A DNA stretch of 64,000 bases from Streptomyces griseicoloratus. GTDB lineage: Bacteria; Actinomycetota; Actinomycetes; Streptomycetales; Streptomycetaceae. A model generated the notes under the pieces. The model worked only from the letters and a program-made list of their open reading frames with translations, ran no database searches and was not told the origin of the DNA. Below, in pieces: positions 1 to 8,557 of this stretch. A program made the translations under genes and the position numbers. Location: positions 62,001-126,000 of the forward strand of contig NZ_JACVQF010000241.1 in assembly GCF_014534645.1 (NCBI RefSeq), given 5' to 3'. Each line of letters begins with the position of its first letter. Position 1 is the first letter of the stretch.

Positions 1-9
1 GGAGGCCCC

Positions 10-363
10 ATGGCAGGGGAGCCGCAGGACGACTGCCTGTTCTGCAAGATCGTCGCGGGGACGATCCCGGCGACGATCGTCCGTGAGACGGAGACGACCG
101 TCGCCTTCCGCGACATAAACCCGCAGGCGCCCACCCACGTCCTGGTGATCCCCAAGGCGCACTACCGGGACGCGGCCACGCTCGCCGCCGGTGCCCCGGA
201 GCTCGCCGCGGACGTCCTGCGCGAGACCCGGGCCGTCGCCGACGAGGAGAAGCTGGAGAGCTACCGCATCGTCTTCAACACCGGCAGCGGCGCCGGCCAG
301 ACCGTCTGGCACACCCACGCCCACGTCCTCGGTGGCCGCGGCCTCGAATGGCCCCCCGGATAA
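10..363 (+). CDS. HIT family (histidine triad) protein
   Basis: A 117-residue histidine triad nucleotide-binding protein, full length for the HINT branch. The N-terminus has the usual CLFCKIVAGTIPA segment and the C-terminus carries the triad H101-T-H103-A-H105 that defines the nucleotide phosphoramidase/hydrolase active site. Such proteins cleave AMP-amine or AMP-acyl bonds in the cytosol; the real substrate cannot be read from sequence. A GGAGG ribosome-binding site lies at the first bases of the window, 4 nt before the ATG, so the start is well supported. The stop is 6 nt before the start of the RNase Z-like gene, which suggests cotranscription. The upstream promoter lies outside the window. 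Confidence 0.93.
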   Translation: MAGEPQDDCLFCKIVAGTIPATIVRETETTVAFRDINPQAPTHVLVIPKAHYRDAATLAAGAPELAADVLRETRAVADEEKLESYRIVFNTGSGAGQTVWHTHAHVLGGRGLEWPPG

Positions 364-369
364 ACAGCC

Positions 370-1275
370 GTGTCTGTACGCGAACTGGTGGTCCTCGGCA
401 CCGCCAGCCAGGTCCCGACCCGGCACCGCAACCACAACGGTTACCTGCTGCGCTGGGACGGCGAGGGCATCCTCTTCGACCCCGGCGAGGGCACGCAGCG
501 CCAGATGCTGCGCGCCGGGGTCGCCGCCCACGACCTGAACCGCATCTGCGTCACCCACTTCCACGGCGACCACAGCCTCGGCCTCGCGGGCGTCATCCAG
601 CGCATCAACCTCGACGGGGTGCCGCACGAGATCACCGCCCACTACCCGCGCTCCGGCCGGCGCTTCTTCGACCGCCTGCGGTACGCCACGGCCTACCGCG
701 AGACGGTCGGCATCACCGAGGCGCCGGTCGACGCGGACGGGACCCTGGCGGTCACGCCCGCCTACACGCTCCAGGCGCACAGGCTCTCCCACCCCGTCGA
801 GTCCTACGGCTACCGCCTGATCGAGCCCGACGGCCGCCGCATGCTGCCCGACCGCCTGGCCGCGCACGGGATCAAGGGCCCGGACGTGGGCCGGCTCCAG
901 CGGGAGGGCTCGCTCGGCGGCGTCCGCCTGGAGGACGTCAGCGAGGTGCGCCGCGGCCAGCGGTTCGCGTTCGTCATGGACACCCGGCTGTGCGAGGGGG
1001 TGCACGCCCTCGCCGACGGCTGCGACCTGCTCGTCATCGAGTCGACGTTCCTGGACGAGGACGAGGAGCTGGCCGTCGAGCACGGCCACCTGACGGCCGG
1101 GCAGGCCGCGCGGGCGGCCCGGGACGCGGGCGTCCGGCACCTGGTCCTGACCCACTTCAGCCAGCGCTACTCGGACCCGGAGGAGTTCGAGCGGCAGGCC
1201 CGGGCGGCCGGCTACGAGGGCGAGCTGACCGTAGCCCATGACCTACAGAGAGTTCCGGTTCCGAAACGTCGGTGA
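370..1275 (+). CDS. rnz: Ribonuclease Z-like metallo-beta-lactamase-fold hydrolase
   Basis: A 301-residue protein of the RNase Z/ElaC group. It has the zinc-binding motif H63-F-H65-G-D67-H68 preceded by [12 protein letters not shown], a segment typical of tRNA 3'-processing endonucleases, and a later LTHFSQRY segment with a further metal-ligand histidine. The family matures tRNA 3' ends by cutting after the discriminator base. The GTG start at 370 follows the HIT stop by 6 nt and has no strong ribosome-binding site, so translation is probably coupled. Length and motifs fit bacterial RNase Z. A less specific MBL-fold phosphodiesterase remains possible, because the exosite loop cannot be judged by eye. 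Confidence 0.85.
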   Translation: MSVRELVVLGTASQVPTRHRNHNGYLLRWDGEGILFDPGEGTQRQMLRAGVAAHDLNRICVTHFHGDHSLGLAGVIQRINLDGVPHEITAHYPRSGRRFFDRLRYATAYRETVGITEAPVDADGTLAVTPAYTLQAHRLSHPVESYGYRLIEPDGRRMLPDRLAAHGIKGPDVGRLQREGSLGGVRLEDVSEVRRGQRFAFVMDTRLCEGVHALADGCDLLVIESTFLDEDEELAVEHGHLTAGQAARAARDAGVRHLVLTHFSQRYSDPEEFERQARAAGYEGELTVAHDLQRVPVPKRR

Positions 1276-1282
1276 AACGGCC

Positions 1283-1288
1283 GTACGA
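1283..1288 (+). promoter_or_regulatory. -10 hexamer of a probable leaderless promoter for the deaminase gene
   Basis: TACGAT fits the Streptomyces TANNNT -10 pattern and ends 7 nt before the ATG at 1296. No ribosome-binding site lies between, so transcription probably starts at or next to the start codon. No clear -35 element is visible, which makes this an inference. Confidence 0.4.
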
Positions 1289-1295
1289 TTCTCTG

Positions 1296-2297
1296 ATGCC
1301 CCTGCCCAAAGCTGAACTGCACCTCCACATCGAAGGCACTCTTGAGCCCGAGCTGGCCTTCGAGCTGGCCGCCCGCAACGGCGTGTCCCTGCCGTACGCG
1401 GACACGGACGAGCTGCGCGAGGCGTACCGGTTCGCGGACCTGCAGTCCTTCCTGAACCTGTACTACGAGCTCATGGCCGTCCTGCGCACCGAGCGGGACT
1501 TCGAGGACCTCGCCAACGCCTACCTGGCCCGCGCCGCCGCGCAGGGCGTGCGGCACGCGGAGATCTTCTTCGACCCGCAGGCCCACCTCGCCCGGGGCGT
1601 CGACATGGGCACGGTCGTGGAGGGGCTGTGGCGGGCGCTCGGCAGCAGCGAGGCGGCACACGGCGTCTCCACCCGGCTGATCATGTGCTTCCTGCGCGAC
1701 GAGTCCGCCGAGTCGGCCCTTCGGACCCTGGACGCGGCCAAGCCGTACCTCGACCGCATCACCGGCGTCGGCCTGGACTCGGCCGAGGTCGGGCACCCGC
1801 CGGTGAAGTTCCGCGAGGTGTACGAGGCCGCCGCCGCCCTCGGGCTGCGCCGGGTGGCGCACGCGGGCGAGGAGGGGCCGCCGGAGTACGTCACCGAGGC
1901 CCTGGACGTCCTCGGCGTCGAGCGGATCGACCACGGCCTGCGCTGCGTGGAGGACCCGGCACTGGTCGAGCGGCTGGTGCGCGAACGCGTCCCGCTGACC
2001 CTGTGCCCGCTGTCCAACGTCCGGCTGCGCACGGTCGACACCCTCGCCGACCACCCGCTGCCCGCCATGCTCGACGCCGGCCTGCTCTGCACGGTCAACT
2101 CCGACGACCCGGCCTACTTCGGCGGCTACGCCGGCGACAACTTCGACGCCGTGCGCGAGGCCCTCGGGCTGACCGAGGAGCGGCTGCGCGAACTCGCCCG
2201 CAACTCCTTCCTCGCCTCGTTCCTGGAGGACGACGAGGAGCGGCGGGCGCGGTACCTCGCCGAGGTGGAGGCGTACGTCTTCCCGCGCCGGGCGTAG
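1296..2297 (+). CDS. Adenine/adenosine deaminase family protein
   Basis: A purine deaminase of the amidohydrolase superfamily, 333 residues from the ATG at 1296. The metal-binding H9-L-H11 sits in KAELHLHIEGTLEP, followed by the catalytic HAGEEG and the terminal SDDPAYFGGY. The SDDPAYFGGY form resembles fungal Aah1-type adenine deaminases more than classical adenosine deaminases, so adenine to hypoxanthine salvage is the preferred reaction. An in-frame GTG at 1272 overlaps the RNase Z stop and would add 8 residues. The ATG is preferred because family members begin right before KAELHLH and because a TACGAT -10 sits just upstream. It meets the convergent MFS gene 3 bp after its stop. Confidence 0.88.
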   Translation: MPLPKAELHLHIEGTLEPELAFELAARNGVSLPYADTDELREAYRFADLQSFLNLYYELMAVLRTERDFEDLANAYLARAAAQGVRHAEIFFDPQAHLARGVDMGTVVEGLWRALGSSEAAHGVSTRLIMCFLRDESAESALRTLDAAKPYLDRITGVGLDSAEVGHPPVKFREVYEAAAALGLRRVAHAGEEGPPEYVTEALDVLGVERIDHGLRCVEDPALVERLVRERVPLTLCPLSNVRLRTVDTLADHPLPAMLDAGLLCTVNSDDPAYFGGYAGDNFDAVREALGLTEERLRELARNSFLASFLEDDEERRARYLAEVEAYVFPRRA

Positions 2298-2300
2298 GGA

Positions 2301-3680
2301 TCAGCCCGTCCCGGACCCCGGTGCGGCCGCCGCCTGCCGGGGTCCCGCCGTGCCGTAGGCGCGCTGCACGGGCACGGCCGGGGCGTCCACCTCGATCTCC
2401 ACCACGGGCTGCTCCGGGGCGCCGACCTCGGGCACCGTGCCGCTGGGCGTGCCGGTGGAGGCGGCGACCACGGCGGCCGGGGTGCCGCCGCGGCGGCGGA
2501 CCGCGCCGGGCAGCAGCGGGCGCCCGCCGGTGTGCAGGGCGACGGCGGTCATCGGCACGGCGACCAGGAGCAGCCCGGCACCGAGGACCGCGCCCATGAC
2601 CGGGAATCCGGCACCGGCCGACAGCACGCTGCCGGTCAGCGGGCCGGCGGCCGTGCCCAGCGAGGACGCCGACCCGGCGAGCACCGCCCAGCGGCCGCGC
2701 GGGTCGAGCGAAGCGGCGAGGCCGATCAGGTACGACAGCACGACCGGGTACAGCGTGTTCCAGGCGATCTCGCCGGTCGCGAAGGTCACCGGCCCGGTCG
2801 CCGACGCGCTCAGCGCGATGCACCCGGCGATGAGCACCGTGCCCGCCCCGATGGGCACCGCACGCCCCAGCCGCGGCCCGATGGCCCCGGCCGCCAGCAC
2901 GCCCAGCAGGCCCGCGCCCAGGGCGGCGGCGAAGACCACGCCGAGGGCGGCCTCGCCGAGGTGGGCCTGCGTCAGTCCGATCCGGCCGCTGACGCCCCAC
3001 AGCGAGTTCTGGGCGAGCGACCAGCACATCATGGCACCGGCCAGGACCAGCCCCGAGCGGCGGTGGGGGAGCGGGGCGGACTCCTCGTGGCCGGCCGCCG
3101 GGGCGGCCGTGCCGCCGGGGAGCCGGCCGGTCACGGGCCACACGGCGAGCGCGGTCAGCGCGATCGCGGCCAGCGGCAGACCGTGCCCCCGGCCGAGGTG
3201 CGGAACCGTCAGATACACGGCGGCGGCCAGCCCGGACACGCTCAGCAGCCCCAGCGTGGACGCCCGGTGCGGGTCGCTCCCCCACGCTCGAACACCCTCG
3301 CGCGGGGGGACCCCCATGGCGGCGATCCGGGTGGCGGCGACCGTGGTGGTCGTCCCCGACCCGAAGCCGCCGACGACCGCGCCGGCGACGACGGCCCAGA
3401 CGGTGGTGGTGAGCGAGGCGGTGCCGTAGCCGAGGGCGGCCAGGGCGAGCCCGGACCGGGCGAGCCGCCGCGCCCCGATCCGCTCCACCCGGGAGGCCAG
3501 CGCGAAGCCGGCCGACGCCGAACTCAGCAGCAGCGCGCTGCCGACGGCGCCCGCCTGAGTGGCGGTCAGCGCAAGCCCGTCGGCGAGCCTGCCGACGGTC
3601 GTGGGCAGCAGATACGGGGCGAGGTACCCGGCCGTGAAGAGGGCGACGAGGGGCCAGGGGGCGGTGCGGGGGGCGAACAC
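2301..3680 (-). CDS. MFS transporter carrying an in-frame repeat insertion
   Basis: A 12-helix major facilitator permease of about 459 residues from the GTG at 3680. Hydrophobic segments alternate with short basic loops through the whole length; the substrate is unknown. The start is uncertain: an in-frame TTG at 3761 would add 27 polar residues but has no ribosome-binding site, whereas the GTG follows a weak GGGAA and lies 7 residues before the first helix. The loop around bases 3276-3316 encodes MGVPPREGVRAWGSDPHRA, which looks like translation of a short palindromic repeat inserted in frame. A CRP-like palindrome lies upstream. The gene is tail-to-tail with the deaminase gene. Confidence 0.82.
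   Translation of the reverse strand: MFAPRTAPWPLVALFTAGYLAPYLLPTTVGRLADGLALTATQAGAVGSALLLSSASAGFALASRVERIGARRLARSGLALAALGYGTASLTTTVWAVVAGAVVGGFGSGTTTTVAATRIAAMGVPPREGVRAWGSDPHRASTLGLLSVSGLAAAVYLTVPHLGRGHGLPLAAIALTALAVWPVTGRLPGGTAAPAAGHEESAPLPHRRSGLVLAGAMMCWSLAQNSLWGVSGRIGLTQAHLGEAALGVVFAAALGAGLLGVLAAGAIGPRLGRAVPIGAGTVLIAGCIALSASATGPVTFATGEIAWNTLYPVVLSYLIGLAASLDPRGRWAVLAGSASSLGTAAGPLTGSVLSAGAGFPVMGAVLGAGLLLVAVPMTAVALHTGGRPLLPGAVRRRGGTPAAVVAASTGTPSGTVPEVGAPEQPVVEIEVDAPAVPVQRAYGTAGPRQAAAAPGSGTG
3276..3316. repeat. Short palindromic repeat inside the MFS coding sequence
   Basis: On the + strand a C-rich arm (CTCCCCC at 3277) faces a G-rich arm (GGGGGGA at 3304-3310), which is followed by CCCCCAT. 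The pattern CTCCCCCACGCTCG...GCGGGGGGACCCCCAT matches a family of small GC-rich palindromes that I recall as scattered between genes in many Streptomyces genomes. Here it is translated, adding about 13-15 residues to a loop without shifting the frame. No second copy was noticed in this window. Confidence 0.55.
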
Positions 3681-3800
3681 GGGCGTTCCCGGGGCATGCG
3701 TGAGGAGCGGTTCGGAGGGGGAGGGGGCGACGACCGTCGACGGACAGGAACGCGCGGGCAATTTGTATCAAGCGCGGGAGCGGTGAGGGAGGGCAGGGGG

Positions 3801-3816
3801 TGTGATGTGAGTCACT
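3801..3816. promoter_or_regulatory. CRP-like palindrome upstream of the MFS gene
   Basis: TGTGA, 6 nt, TCACT matches the classical CRP/FNR-family site TGTGA-N6-TCACA at 9 of 10 positions. It lies in the 94-bp gap between the IclR stop and the longest possible start of the MFS gene. Streptomyces has a Crp protein that binds GTG/CAC-armed palindromes, but binding here is inferred from sequence only. Confidence 0.4.
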
Positions 3817-3855
3817 TGTGTGTTTGCCGTTGTGGAGACCGGGTAGAAGTGGCGG

Positions 3856-4650
3856 CTAACGCCAGTGGACCGACCCGCCGCCGGCCGGAACCATCGCCTC
3901 CACCTTCGCCCGGATCTCCCGCATCACCGCGACGATCCGCTCCTCGTGAGCGGGTGTCAGCCGGGCCACCGGCACCGAGCAGCTGACCGCGTCCTGCGCG
4001 GGTGTGTCGTACCGCAGCGCGAACCCGAAGCCGACGATCCCCGGCACGCCCTCCTCCCGGTCCACGGAGTAGCCGCGGGCCCGGATCTCCGCGAGGTCGG
4101 CCGCCAGGGACTCCCGGCTGGTGTGCGTGTTGGGCGTCAGCGCCTCGTACGGCCCCTCGGGCAGCTCGGCGTCCGGCCGCTCCGCCAGCAGCGCCTTGCC
4201 CAGCGCGCCCACGTGGGCGGGCAGCCGGCGTCCCACCCTGCTGATCGTGCGCAGGTACTCGTGCGACTCCCGCGTCGCCAGATAGGCCACGTCGCGTCCG
4301 TCCAGCCGCCCCAGGTGGATCGTCTCGCCCAGCGCCTCGGAGGCCTCGTCGAGGTACGGCCGCACCACCCGCACCCGGGGGTCGGAGTCCAGGTAGCTGG
4401 TGCCGGTGAGCAGGGCGTGGATGCCGATGCCGTACAGCGAGCCGGTGACGTCGGTGCGGACCCAGCCGCGCGAGATCAGGGTCTGGAGCAGCGCGTACAT
4501 CGAGCTGCGCGGCACGCCCAGCTCGTCCGCCAGCTCCTGCAGCCGCGCCGGGCGGTCCCCGCGCGCGGCCAGCACCTCCAGCAACTCGACCGTGCGCGCC
4601 GCGGACTTCACCTCACGGACGCCGCCGCTCGCGCCCCCTGTCTCCGACAT
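3856..4650 (-). CDS. IclR family transcriptional regulator of the glucarate operon
   Basis: A 264-residue IclR-type regulator. Residues about 12-75 form the winged HTH (SAARTVELLEVLAARGD, then ELADELGVPRSSMYALLQTL), and the rest is the ligand-binding IclR domain, including GKALLAERP. It is divergently transcribed from the keto-deoxyglucarate and glucarate dehydratase genes with 106 bp between, so it most likely regulates them (usually as a repressor) in response to a sugar acid intermediate. The ATG at 4650 has no ribosome-binding site, but a TACGAT hexamer (4657-4662, minus strand) ends 6 nt before it, suggesting a leaderless mRNA. Confidence 0.88.
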   Translation of the reverse strand: MSETGGASGGVREVKSAARTVELLEVLAARGDRPARLQELADELGVPRSSMYALLQTLISRGWVRTDVTGSLYGIGIHALLTGTSYLDSDPRVRVVRPYLDEASEALGETIHLGRLDGRDVAYLATRESHEYLRTISRVGRRLPAHVGALGKALLAERPDAELPEGPYEALTPNTHTSRESLAADLAEIRARGYSVDREEGVPGIVGFGFALRYDTPAQDAVSCSVPVARLTPAHEERIVAVMREIRAKVEAMVPAGGGSVHWR

Positions 4651-4656
4651 GTGCCG

Positions 4657-4662
4657 ATCGTA
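4657..4662 (-). promoter_or_regulatory. -10 hexamer of a probable leaderless promoter for the IclR gene
   Basis: Read on the minus strand this is TACGAT, placed 6 nt before the ATG at 4650. It is the same hexamer and nearly the same spacing as before the deaminase gene at 1296. No convincing -35 is present. Confidence 0.35.
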
Positions 4663-4681
4663 ATCGGATGCCGCCGGCCCA

Positions 4682-4710
4682 TTGACGGGTCATGTTCGCA
4701 TATCTAATCT
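4682..4710 (+). promoter_or_regulatory. Sigma-70-type promoter of the glucarate operon
   Basis: TTGACG (4682-4687), a 17-nt spacer and TAATCT (4705-4710) form the clearest vegetative-type promoter in the window. It would give a leader of about 40 nt ending at a GGGAG and the GTG at 4757. It sits in the divergent gap with the IclR gene, so an IclR operator probably overlaps it; the exact operator is not resolved. Confidence 0.65.
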
Positions 4711-4756
4711 CCATCTCCATACGTGGACGGCATCTACATGGGGAGATGAGTCAAGG

Positions 4757-5719
4757 GTGAGTCTCGATACCGGCACCGGCACCGGAACAGCGGCCGCGGT
4801 GGCCCGACGGCTGCGGGAGGGGATGGCGGAGAAGGTGCTCTCCTTCCCGCTGACCAGCTTCCGCGCCGACGGGTCCCTCGACCCCGACGGCTACCGCGCC
4901 TACGTCGCCGAACGGCTCGCCGCCGAACCCGGCGCCCTCTTCCCCGCCTGCGGCACCGGCGAGTTCTTCTCCCTCGACGAGGACGAGTACCGGCAGGTCG
5001 TCACCATCGCCGTCGAGGAGACGGCCGGCCGCGTGCCCGTCGTCGCCGGCACCGGCTACGGCTGGGCCCAGGCCCTCCGCTTCGCGCGGATCGCCGAGGA
5101 CGCCGGCGCCGACGCCCTGCTGGTCATGCCGCACTACCTCACCGCCGCCCCGCAGGACGGACTGGTCGCCCAGCTGGAGCGGATCGCCGCCGGCACCCGG
5201 CTCCCGCTCGTCGCCTACCAGCGCGGCCAGGTCTCCTACACCGCCGCATCCCTCCGGCGCATCGCCCGCATCCCCGGCGTGATCGGCCTCAAGGACGGCC
5301 ACAGCGACCTGGACCGCCTCCAGCGGCTCGTCCTCGCCGCCCCCGAGGACTTCCTGTTCTTCAACGGCGCCGCCACCGCCGAGATCCAGGCCCGCGCCTA
5401 CGCGGCCGTCGGCGTCCCCGCCTACTCCTCCGCCGTGCACGCCTTCGCCCCCGAGATCGCGAACGCCTTCTTCACCGCCCTGCAGGCCGGCGACACCGGC
5501 ACGGCCGGCAAGCTGCTGCGCGACTTCTACGTCCCCTTCGTCGAACTGCGCGACCGCGTCCCCGGCTACGCCGTGTCCCTCGTGAAGGCCGCCGCCCGGC
5601 TGCGTGGACGCCCCGTCGGCCCCGTGCGCGCCCCGCTCGCCGACCCCTCGGCCGCCGACCTGGCCGACCTGAAGACCCTGCTCACCACCGGACTCGACCT
5701 CGTAGGAGCCGCCCTGTGA
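4757..5719 (+). CDS. kdgD: 5-dehydro-4-deoxyglucarate dehydratase
   Basis: A 320-residue class I aldolase-fold enzyme of the DapA/NAL superfamily. The family converts 5-keto-4-deoxy-D-glucarate to 2,5-dioxovalerate (2-oxoglutarate semialdehyde) with loss of water and CO2. Visible features are the Schiff-base lysine K179 in GVIGLKDG, the upstream tyrosine Y154 in LVAYQRG, the FPACGTGEF phosphate/carboxylate loop near residue 65 and the N-terminal MAEKVLSFPLTSF typical of KdgD. The GTG at 4757 has GGGAG about 12 nt upstream; an ATG at 4823 preceded by GGGAGG is a shorter alternative. It overlaps the glucarate dehydratase gene by 4 nt (GTGA), so the two act in sequence in aldarate catabolism. 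Confidence 0.9.
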   Translation: MSLDTGTGTGTAAAVARRLREGMAEKVLSFPLTSFRADGSLDPDGYRAYVAERLAAEPGALFPACGTGEFFSLDEDEYRQVVTIAVEETAGRVPVVAGTGYGWAQALRFARIAEDAGADALLVMPHYLTAAPQDGLVAQLERIAAGTRLPLVAYQRGQVSYTAASLRRIARIPGVIGLKDGHSDLDRLQRLVLAAPEDFLFFNGAATAEIQARAYAAVGVPAYSSAVHAFAPEIANAFFTALQAGDTGTAGKLLRDFYVPFVELRDRVPGYAVSLVKAAARLRGRPVGPVRAPLADPSAADLADLKTLLTTGLDLVGAAL

Positions 5720-7011
5720 CCCGCGACCTGACCATCACCGAGGTACGGCTGACGCCGATCCTGGTCGCCGACCCGCCCCTGCTGAACACCCAGGGCGTCC
5801 ACCAGCCGTACACCCCGCGCCTGGTCATCGAGGTGGTGACCGCCGACGGGATCACCGGAGTCGGCGAGACGTACGGCGACACCAAGTACCTGGAACTCGC
5901 CCGCCCCTTCGCCGACAAGCTCGTGGGACGGCAGGTCAGTGACCTCAACGGCCTGTTCACCACCGCCGACGAGGTGGCCGTCGACTCCTCCCGCGTCTTG
6001 GGCCAGGTCGACGTCGGCGGCCTGCGCGGCGTCCAGACCGCCGACAAACTGCGCCTGTCCGTCGTCTCCGGCTTCGAGGTCGCCTGCCTCGACGCCCTCG
6101 GCAAGGCGCTCGGCCTGCCCGTGCACGCGCTGCTGGGCGGCAAGGTGCGCGACGCCGTCGAGTACAGCGCCTACCTCTTCTACAAGTGGGCCGACCACCC
6201 CGAGGGCGTGCCCTGCGAGAAGGACGACTGGGGCGCCGCCGTCGACCCGGCCGGCGTCGTCGAGCAGGCCCGCGTCTTCACCGAGCGGTACGGCTTCACC
6301 TCCTTCAAGCTCAAGGGCGGCGTCTTCCCGCCCGAGGAGGAGATCGCCGCGGTCAGGGCCCTCGCCGCCGCCTTCCCCGGACACCCCCTGCGCCTGGACC
6401 CCAACGGCGCCTGGTCCGTCGCGACGTCCCTGAAGGTCGCCGAGGAACTGGGCGATGTCCTGGAGTACCTGGAGGACCCCGCGCTCGGCACCCCCGCCAT
6501 GGCCGAGGTCGCCGCGAGGACCGGCGTGCCGCTCGCCACCAACATGTGCGTGACCACGTTCGCCGAGATCAAGGAGGCGTTCACCAAGAACGCCGTGCAG
6601 GTCGTCCTCTCCGACCACCACTACTGGGGCGGGCTGCGCAACACCCAGCAGCTCGCCGCCGTCTGCCGCACCTTCGGCGTCGGGGTGTCCATGCACTCCA
6701 ACACCCACCTGGGCATCAGCCTCGCCGCCATGACCCACGTGGCGTCGACCGTCCCGAACCTCCACCACGCCTGCGACTCCCACTACCCCTGGCAGTCGGA
6801 GGACGTGCTCACCGAGCGGCTGACCTTCGACGGCGGCAAGGTCGCCGTCTTTGACGCACCCGGCCTCGGTGTCGAACTCGACCGCGACAGGCTGGCCTTC
6901 CTCCACCGGCGCTGGCTCGACGACGACGGCACGCTCCGGGACCGCGACGACGCCGCCGCGATGCGCGTGGCCGACCCCGCGTGGGTCACCCCCTCCGTCC
7001 CCCGCTGGTGA
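5716..7011 (+). CDS. gudD: Glucarate dehydratase (enolase superfamily)
   Basis: A 431-residue enolase-superfamily dehydratase that makes 5-keto-4-deoxyglucarate, the substrate of the preceding gene product. The barrel carries the general base pair in FKLKGG, metal ligands in LRLDPNGAW, YLEDPA and the SDHHYWGG region, and the catalytic histidine in MHSNTHLGIS. This set and the N-terminal ITGVGETYGD point to glucarate rather than mandelate or galactonate dehydratase. The GTG start overlaps the upstream TGA, which implies translational coupling. Whether glucarate, its epimer idarate or both are used cannot be told from sequence. Confidence 0.9.
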   Translation: MTRDLTITEVRLTPILVADPPLLNTQGVHQPYTPRLVIEVVTADGITGVGETYGDTKYLELARPFADKLVGRQVSDLNGLFTTADEVAVDSSRVLGQVDVGGLRGVQTADKLRLSVVSGFEVACLDALGKALGLPVHALLGGKVRDAVEYSAYLFYKWADHPEGVPCEKDDWGAAVDPAGVVEQARVFTERYGFTSFKLKGGVFPPEEEIAAVRALAAAFPGHPLRLDPNGAWSVATSLKVAEELGDVLEYLEDPALGTPAMAEVAARTGVPLATNMCVTTFAEIKEAFTKNAVQVVLSDHHYWGGLRNTQQLAAVCRTFGVGVSMHSNTHLGISLAAMTHVASTVPNLHHACDSHYPWQSEDVLTERLTFDGGKVAVFDAPGLGVELDRDRLAFLHRRWLDDDGTLRDRDDAAAMRVADPAWVTPSVPRW

Positions 7012-7053
7012 CCCTCCCGGAACCTCCTCCCCCTGCCACGATCGGAGCCGCTC

Positions 7054-8463
7054 GTGTCCGCAGTGCCCCCCGTTCCCGAAGTGCAGCACCCACCCGCCGT
7101 CCGGTCGGCCATCCGCAAGATCTTCCGCCGCGTGGTCCCCCTGTTCTTCGTGATGTTCGTCGCGAACTACATGGACCGCGTCAACCTCGGCTTCGCCCAG
7201 GACGAACTCCGCGCCGACGTCGGCCTGTCCGCCGCCGCCTTCGGGCTCGGCGCGGGCATCTTCTTCATCGCGTACGCCATCTTCGAGGTCCCCTCCAACA
7301 TGCTGATGGAGCGGTTCGGGGCCAAGGTGTGGCTCACCCGCATCATGATCAGCTGGGGTGTCGTCGCCACCGCGATGGCCTTCGTCAACAGCGCGGAGAT
7401 GTTCTACGCCCTGCGCTTCCTGCTCGGCGTCGCCGAGGCCGGCTTCTTCCCGGCCGTCATCTACTACTTCAGCCGCTGGCTGCCCGACAGCCACCGGGGC
7501 CGGGCCACCTCGATCTTCCTCATGGGCTCCGGCACCGCGACCGTCATCGTCGGCCCCATCTCCGGAGCCCTGATGGAGATGCACGGCATCTGGGGCCACG
7601 CCGGCTGGCAGTGGATGTTCTTCATCGAGGGCATCTTCTCCGTGGTCCTCGGCTTCGTCGTCTACCGGTTCCTCGACTCGGGGATCGAGACCGCCAAGTG
7701 GCTCACCGACGAGGAGAAGACCGGCCTCGTCGCGGTCATCGACGCCGAGCAGCGCGATCGCGAGGACCGGCGCGGCACCGCCCGCGTCTCGCGCTGGAAG
7801 CTGCTCGCCGACCCGCAGATGCTGCTGTTCCTGTGGATCTACTTCGCGATCAACGTGGCCCTGTACGCCGTGACGTTCTGGCTGCCGTCGATCGTCGACG
7901 ACATCGGCGGGCTCAGTGACCTCCAGGTCGGGTTCCTCACGGCGGTGCCGTGGCTGTGCGCGATCGCCGCCGTCTACGTCAGCGGACGGATCTCGGACCG
8001 CATCGGCAAGCGGCGGCCCGTGCTGATCGCCCTGCTCCTCCTCGGCGGCTGCGGCACCCTGCTGGCCGTGTTCGTCTCGCCCTGGGTGGGCCTGGGGGCC
8101 CTGTGCCTGGCCGCGATGGGCTTCAAACCGGCCTCCCCGGTCTTCTGGACGATCCCGCAGAGCTACCTCGACGCCCGGGCGGCCGCCCCCGGCATCGCGC
8201 TGATCAACTCCATCGGCAACCTCGGCGGGTTCGTCGCCCCCACCGCCTTCGGGATCATCGAGGACACCACCGGCTCGACCAAGGGCGGCCTCGTCGGCCT
8301 CACCGTCGTCGGCTTCCTGGCCGCGCTGAGCGTGCTGCTGGTACGCGGCGGCGGACGCAACGACCGGGACCGCACGCGCCCCGCGAAGACCCCGGCGGCC
8401 ACGGCACCCGAGGCCACCCCGGGCGCGGCGCGGACCGCCCGTCCCGGACCGGCGGCGGCCTGA
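7054..8463 (+). CDS. MFS transporter, probable glucarate/aldarate permease
   Basis: A 469-residue, 12-helix transporter of the anion:cation symporter branch of the MFS, the group that includes GudP/GarP glucarate transporters and phthalate permeases. Diagnostic stretches are FVANYMDRVNLGFAQ in helix 1 and LRFLLGVAEAGFFPAVIYY in helix 4. The C-terminal 35 residues are a polar, alanine-rich tail. The GTG start has GGAG 7 nt upstream. It follows glucarate dehydratase by 42 nt in the same orientation, so import of the operon's substrate is the natural reading. Confidence 0.85.
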   Translation: MSAVPPVPEVQHPPAVRSAIRKIFRRVVPLFFVMFVANYMDRVNLGFAQDELRADVGLSAAAFGLGAGIFFIAYAIFEVPSNMLMERFGAKVWLTRIMISWGVVATAMAFVNSAEMFYALRFLLGVAEAGFFPAVIYYFSRWLPDSHRGRATSIFLMGSGTATVIVGPISGALMEMHGIWGHAGWQWMFFIEGIFSVVLGFVVYRFLDSGIETAKWLTDEEKTGLVAVIDAEQRDREDRRGTARVSRWKLLADPQMLLFLWIYFAINVALYAVTFWLPSIVDDIGGLSDLQVGFLTAVPWLCAIAAVYVSGRISDRIGKRRPVLIALLLLGGCGTLLAVFVSPWVGLGALCLAAMGFKPASPVFWTIPQSYLDARAAAPGIALINSIGNLGGFVAPTAFGIIEDTTGSTKGGLVGLTVVGFLAALSVLLVRGGGRNDRDRTRPAKTPAATAPEATPGAARTARPGPAAA

Positions 8464-8557
8464 CACCACCGGCCCGGACACCGTCGGTTCGAACACCGCC
8501 GGGACAGCGGTGGCGTGGTGCACACTGGCCTGATCCGCACCACGTCAGGGAGCGCAC

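Noticed and set aside
5566-8523. Open frame of 985 codons opposite the glucarate genes
   Set aside because: Same shadow effect; composition is Gly/Asp/Val/His-rich with no family motif, and the + strand genes are secure.
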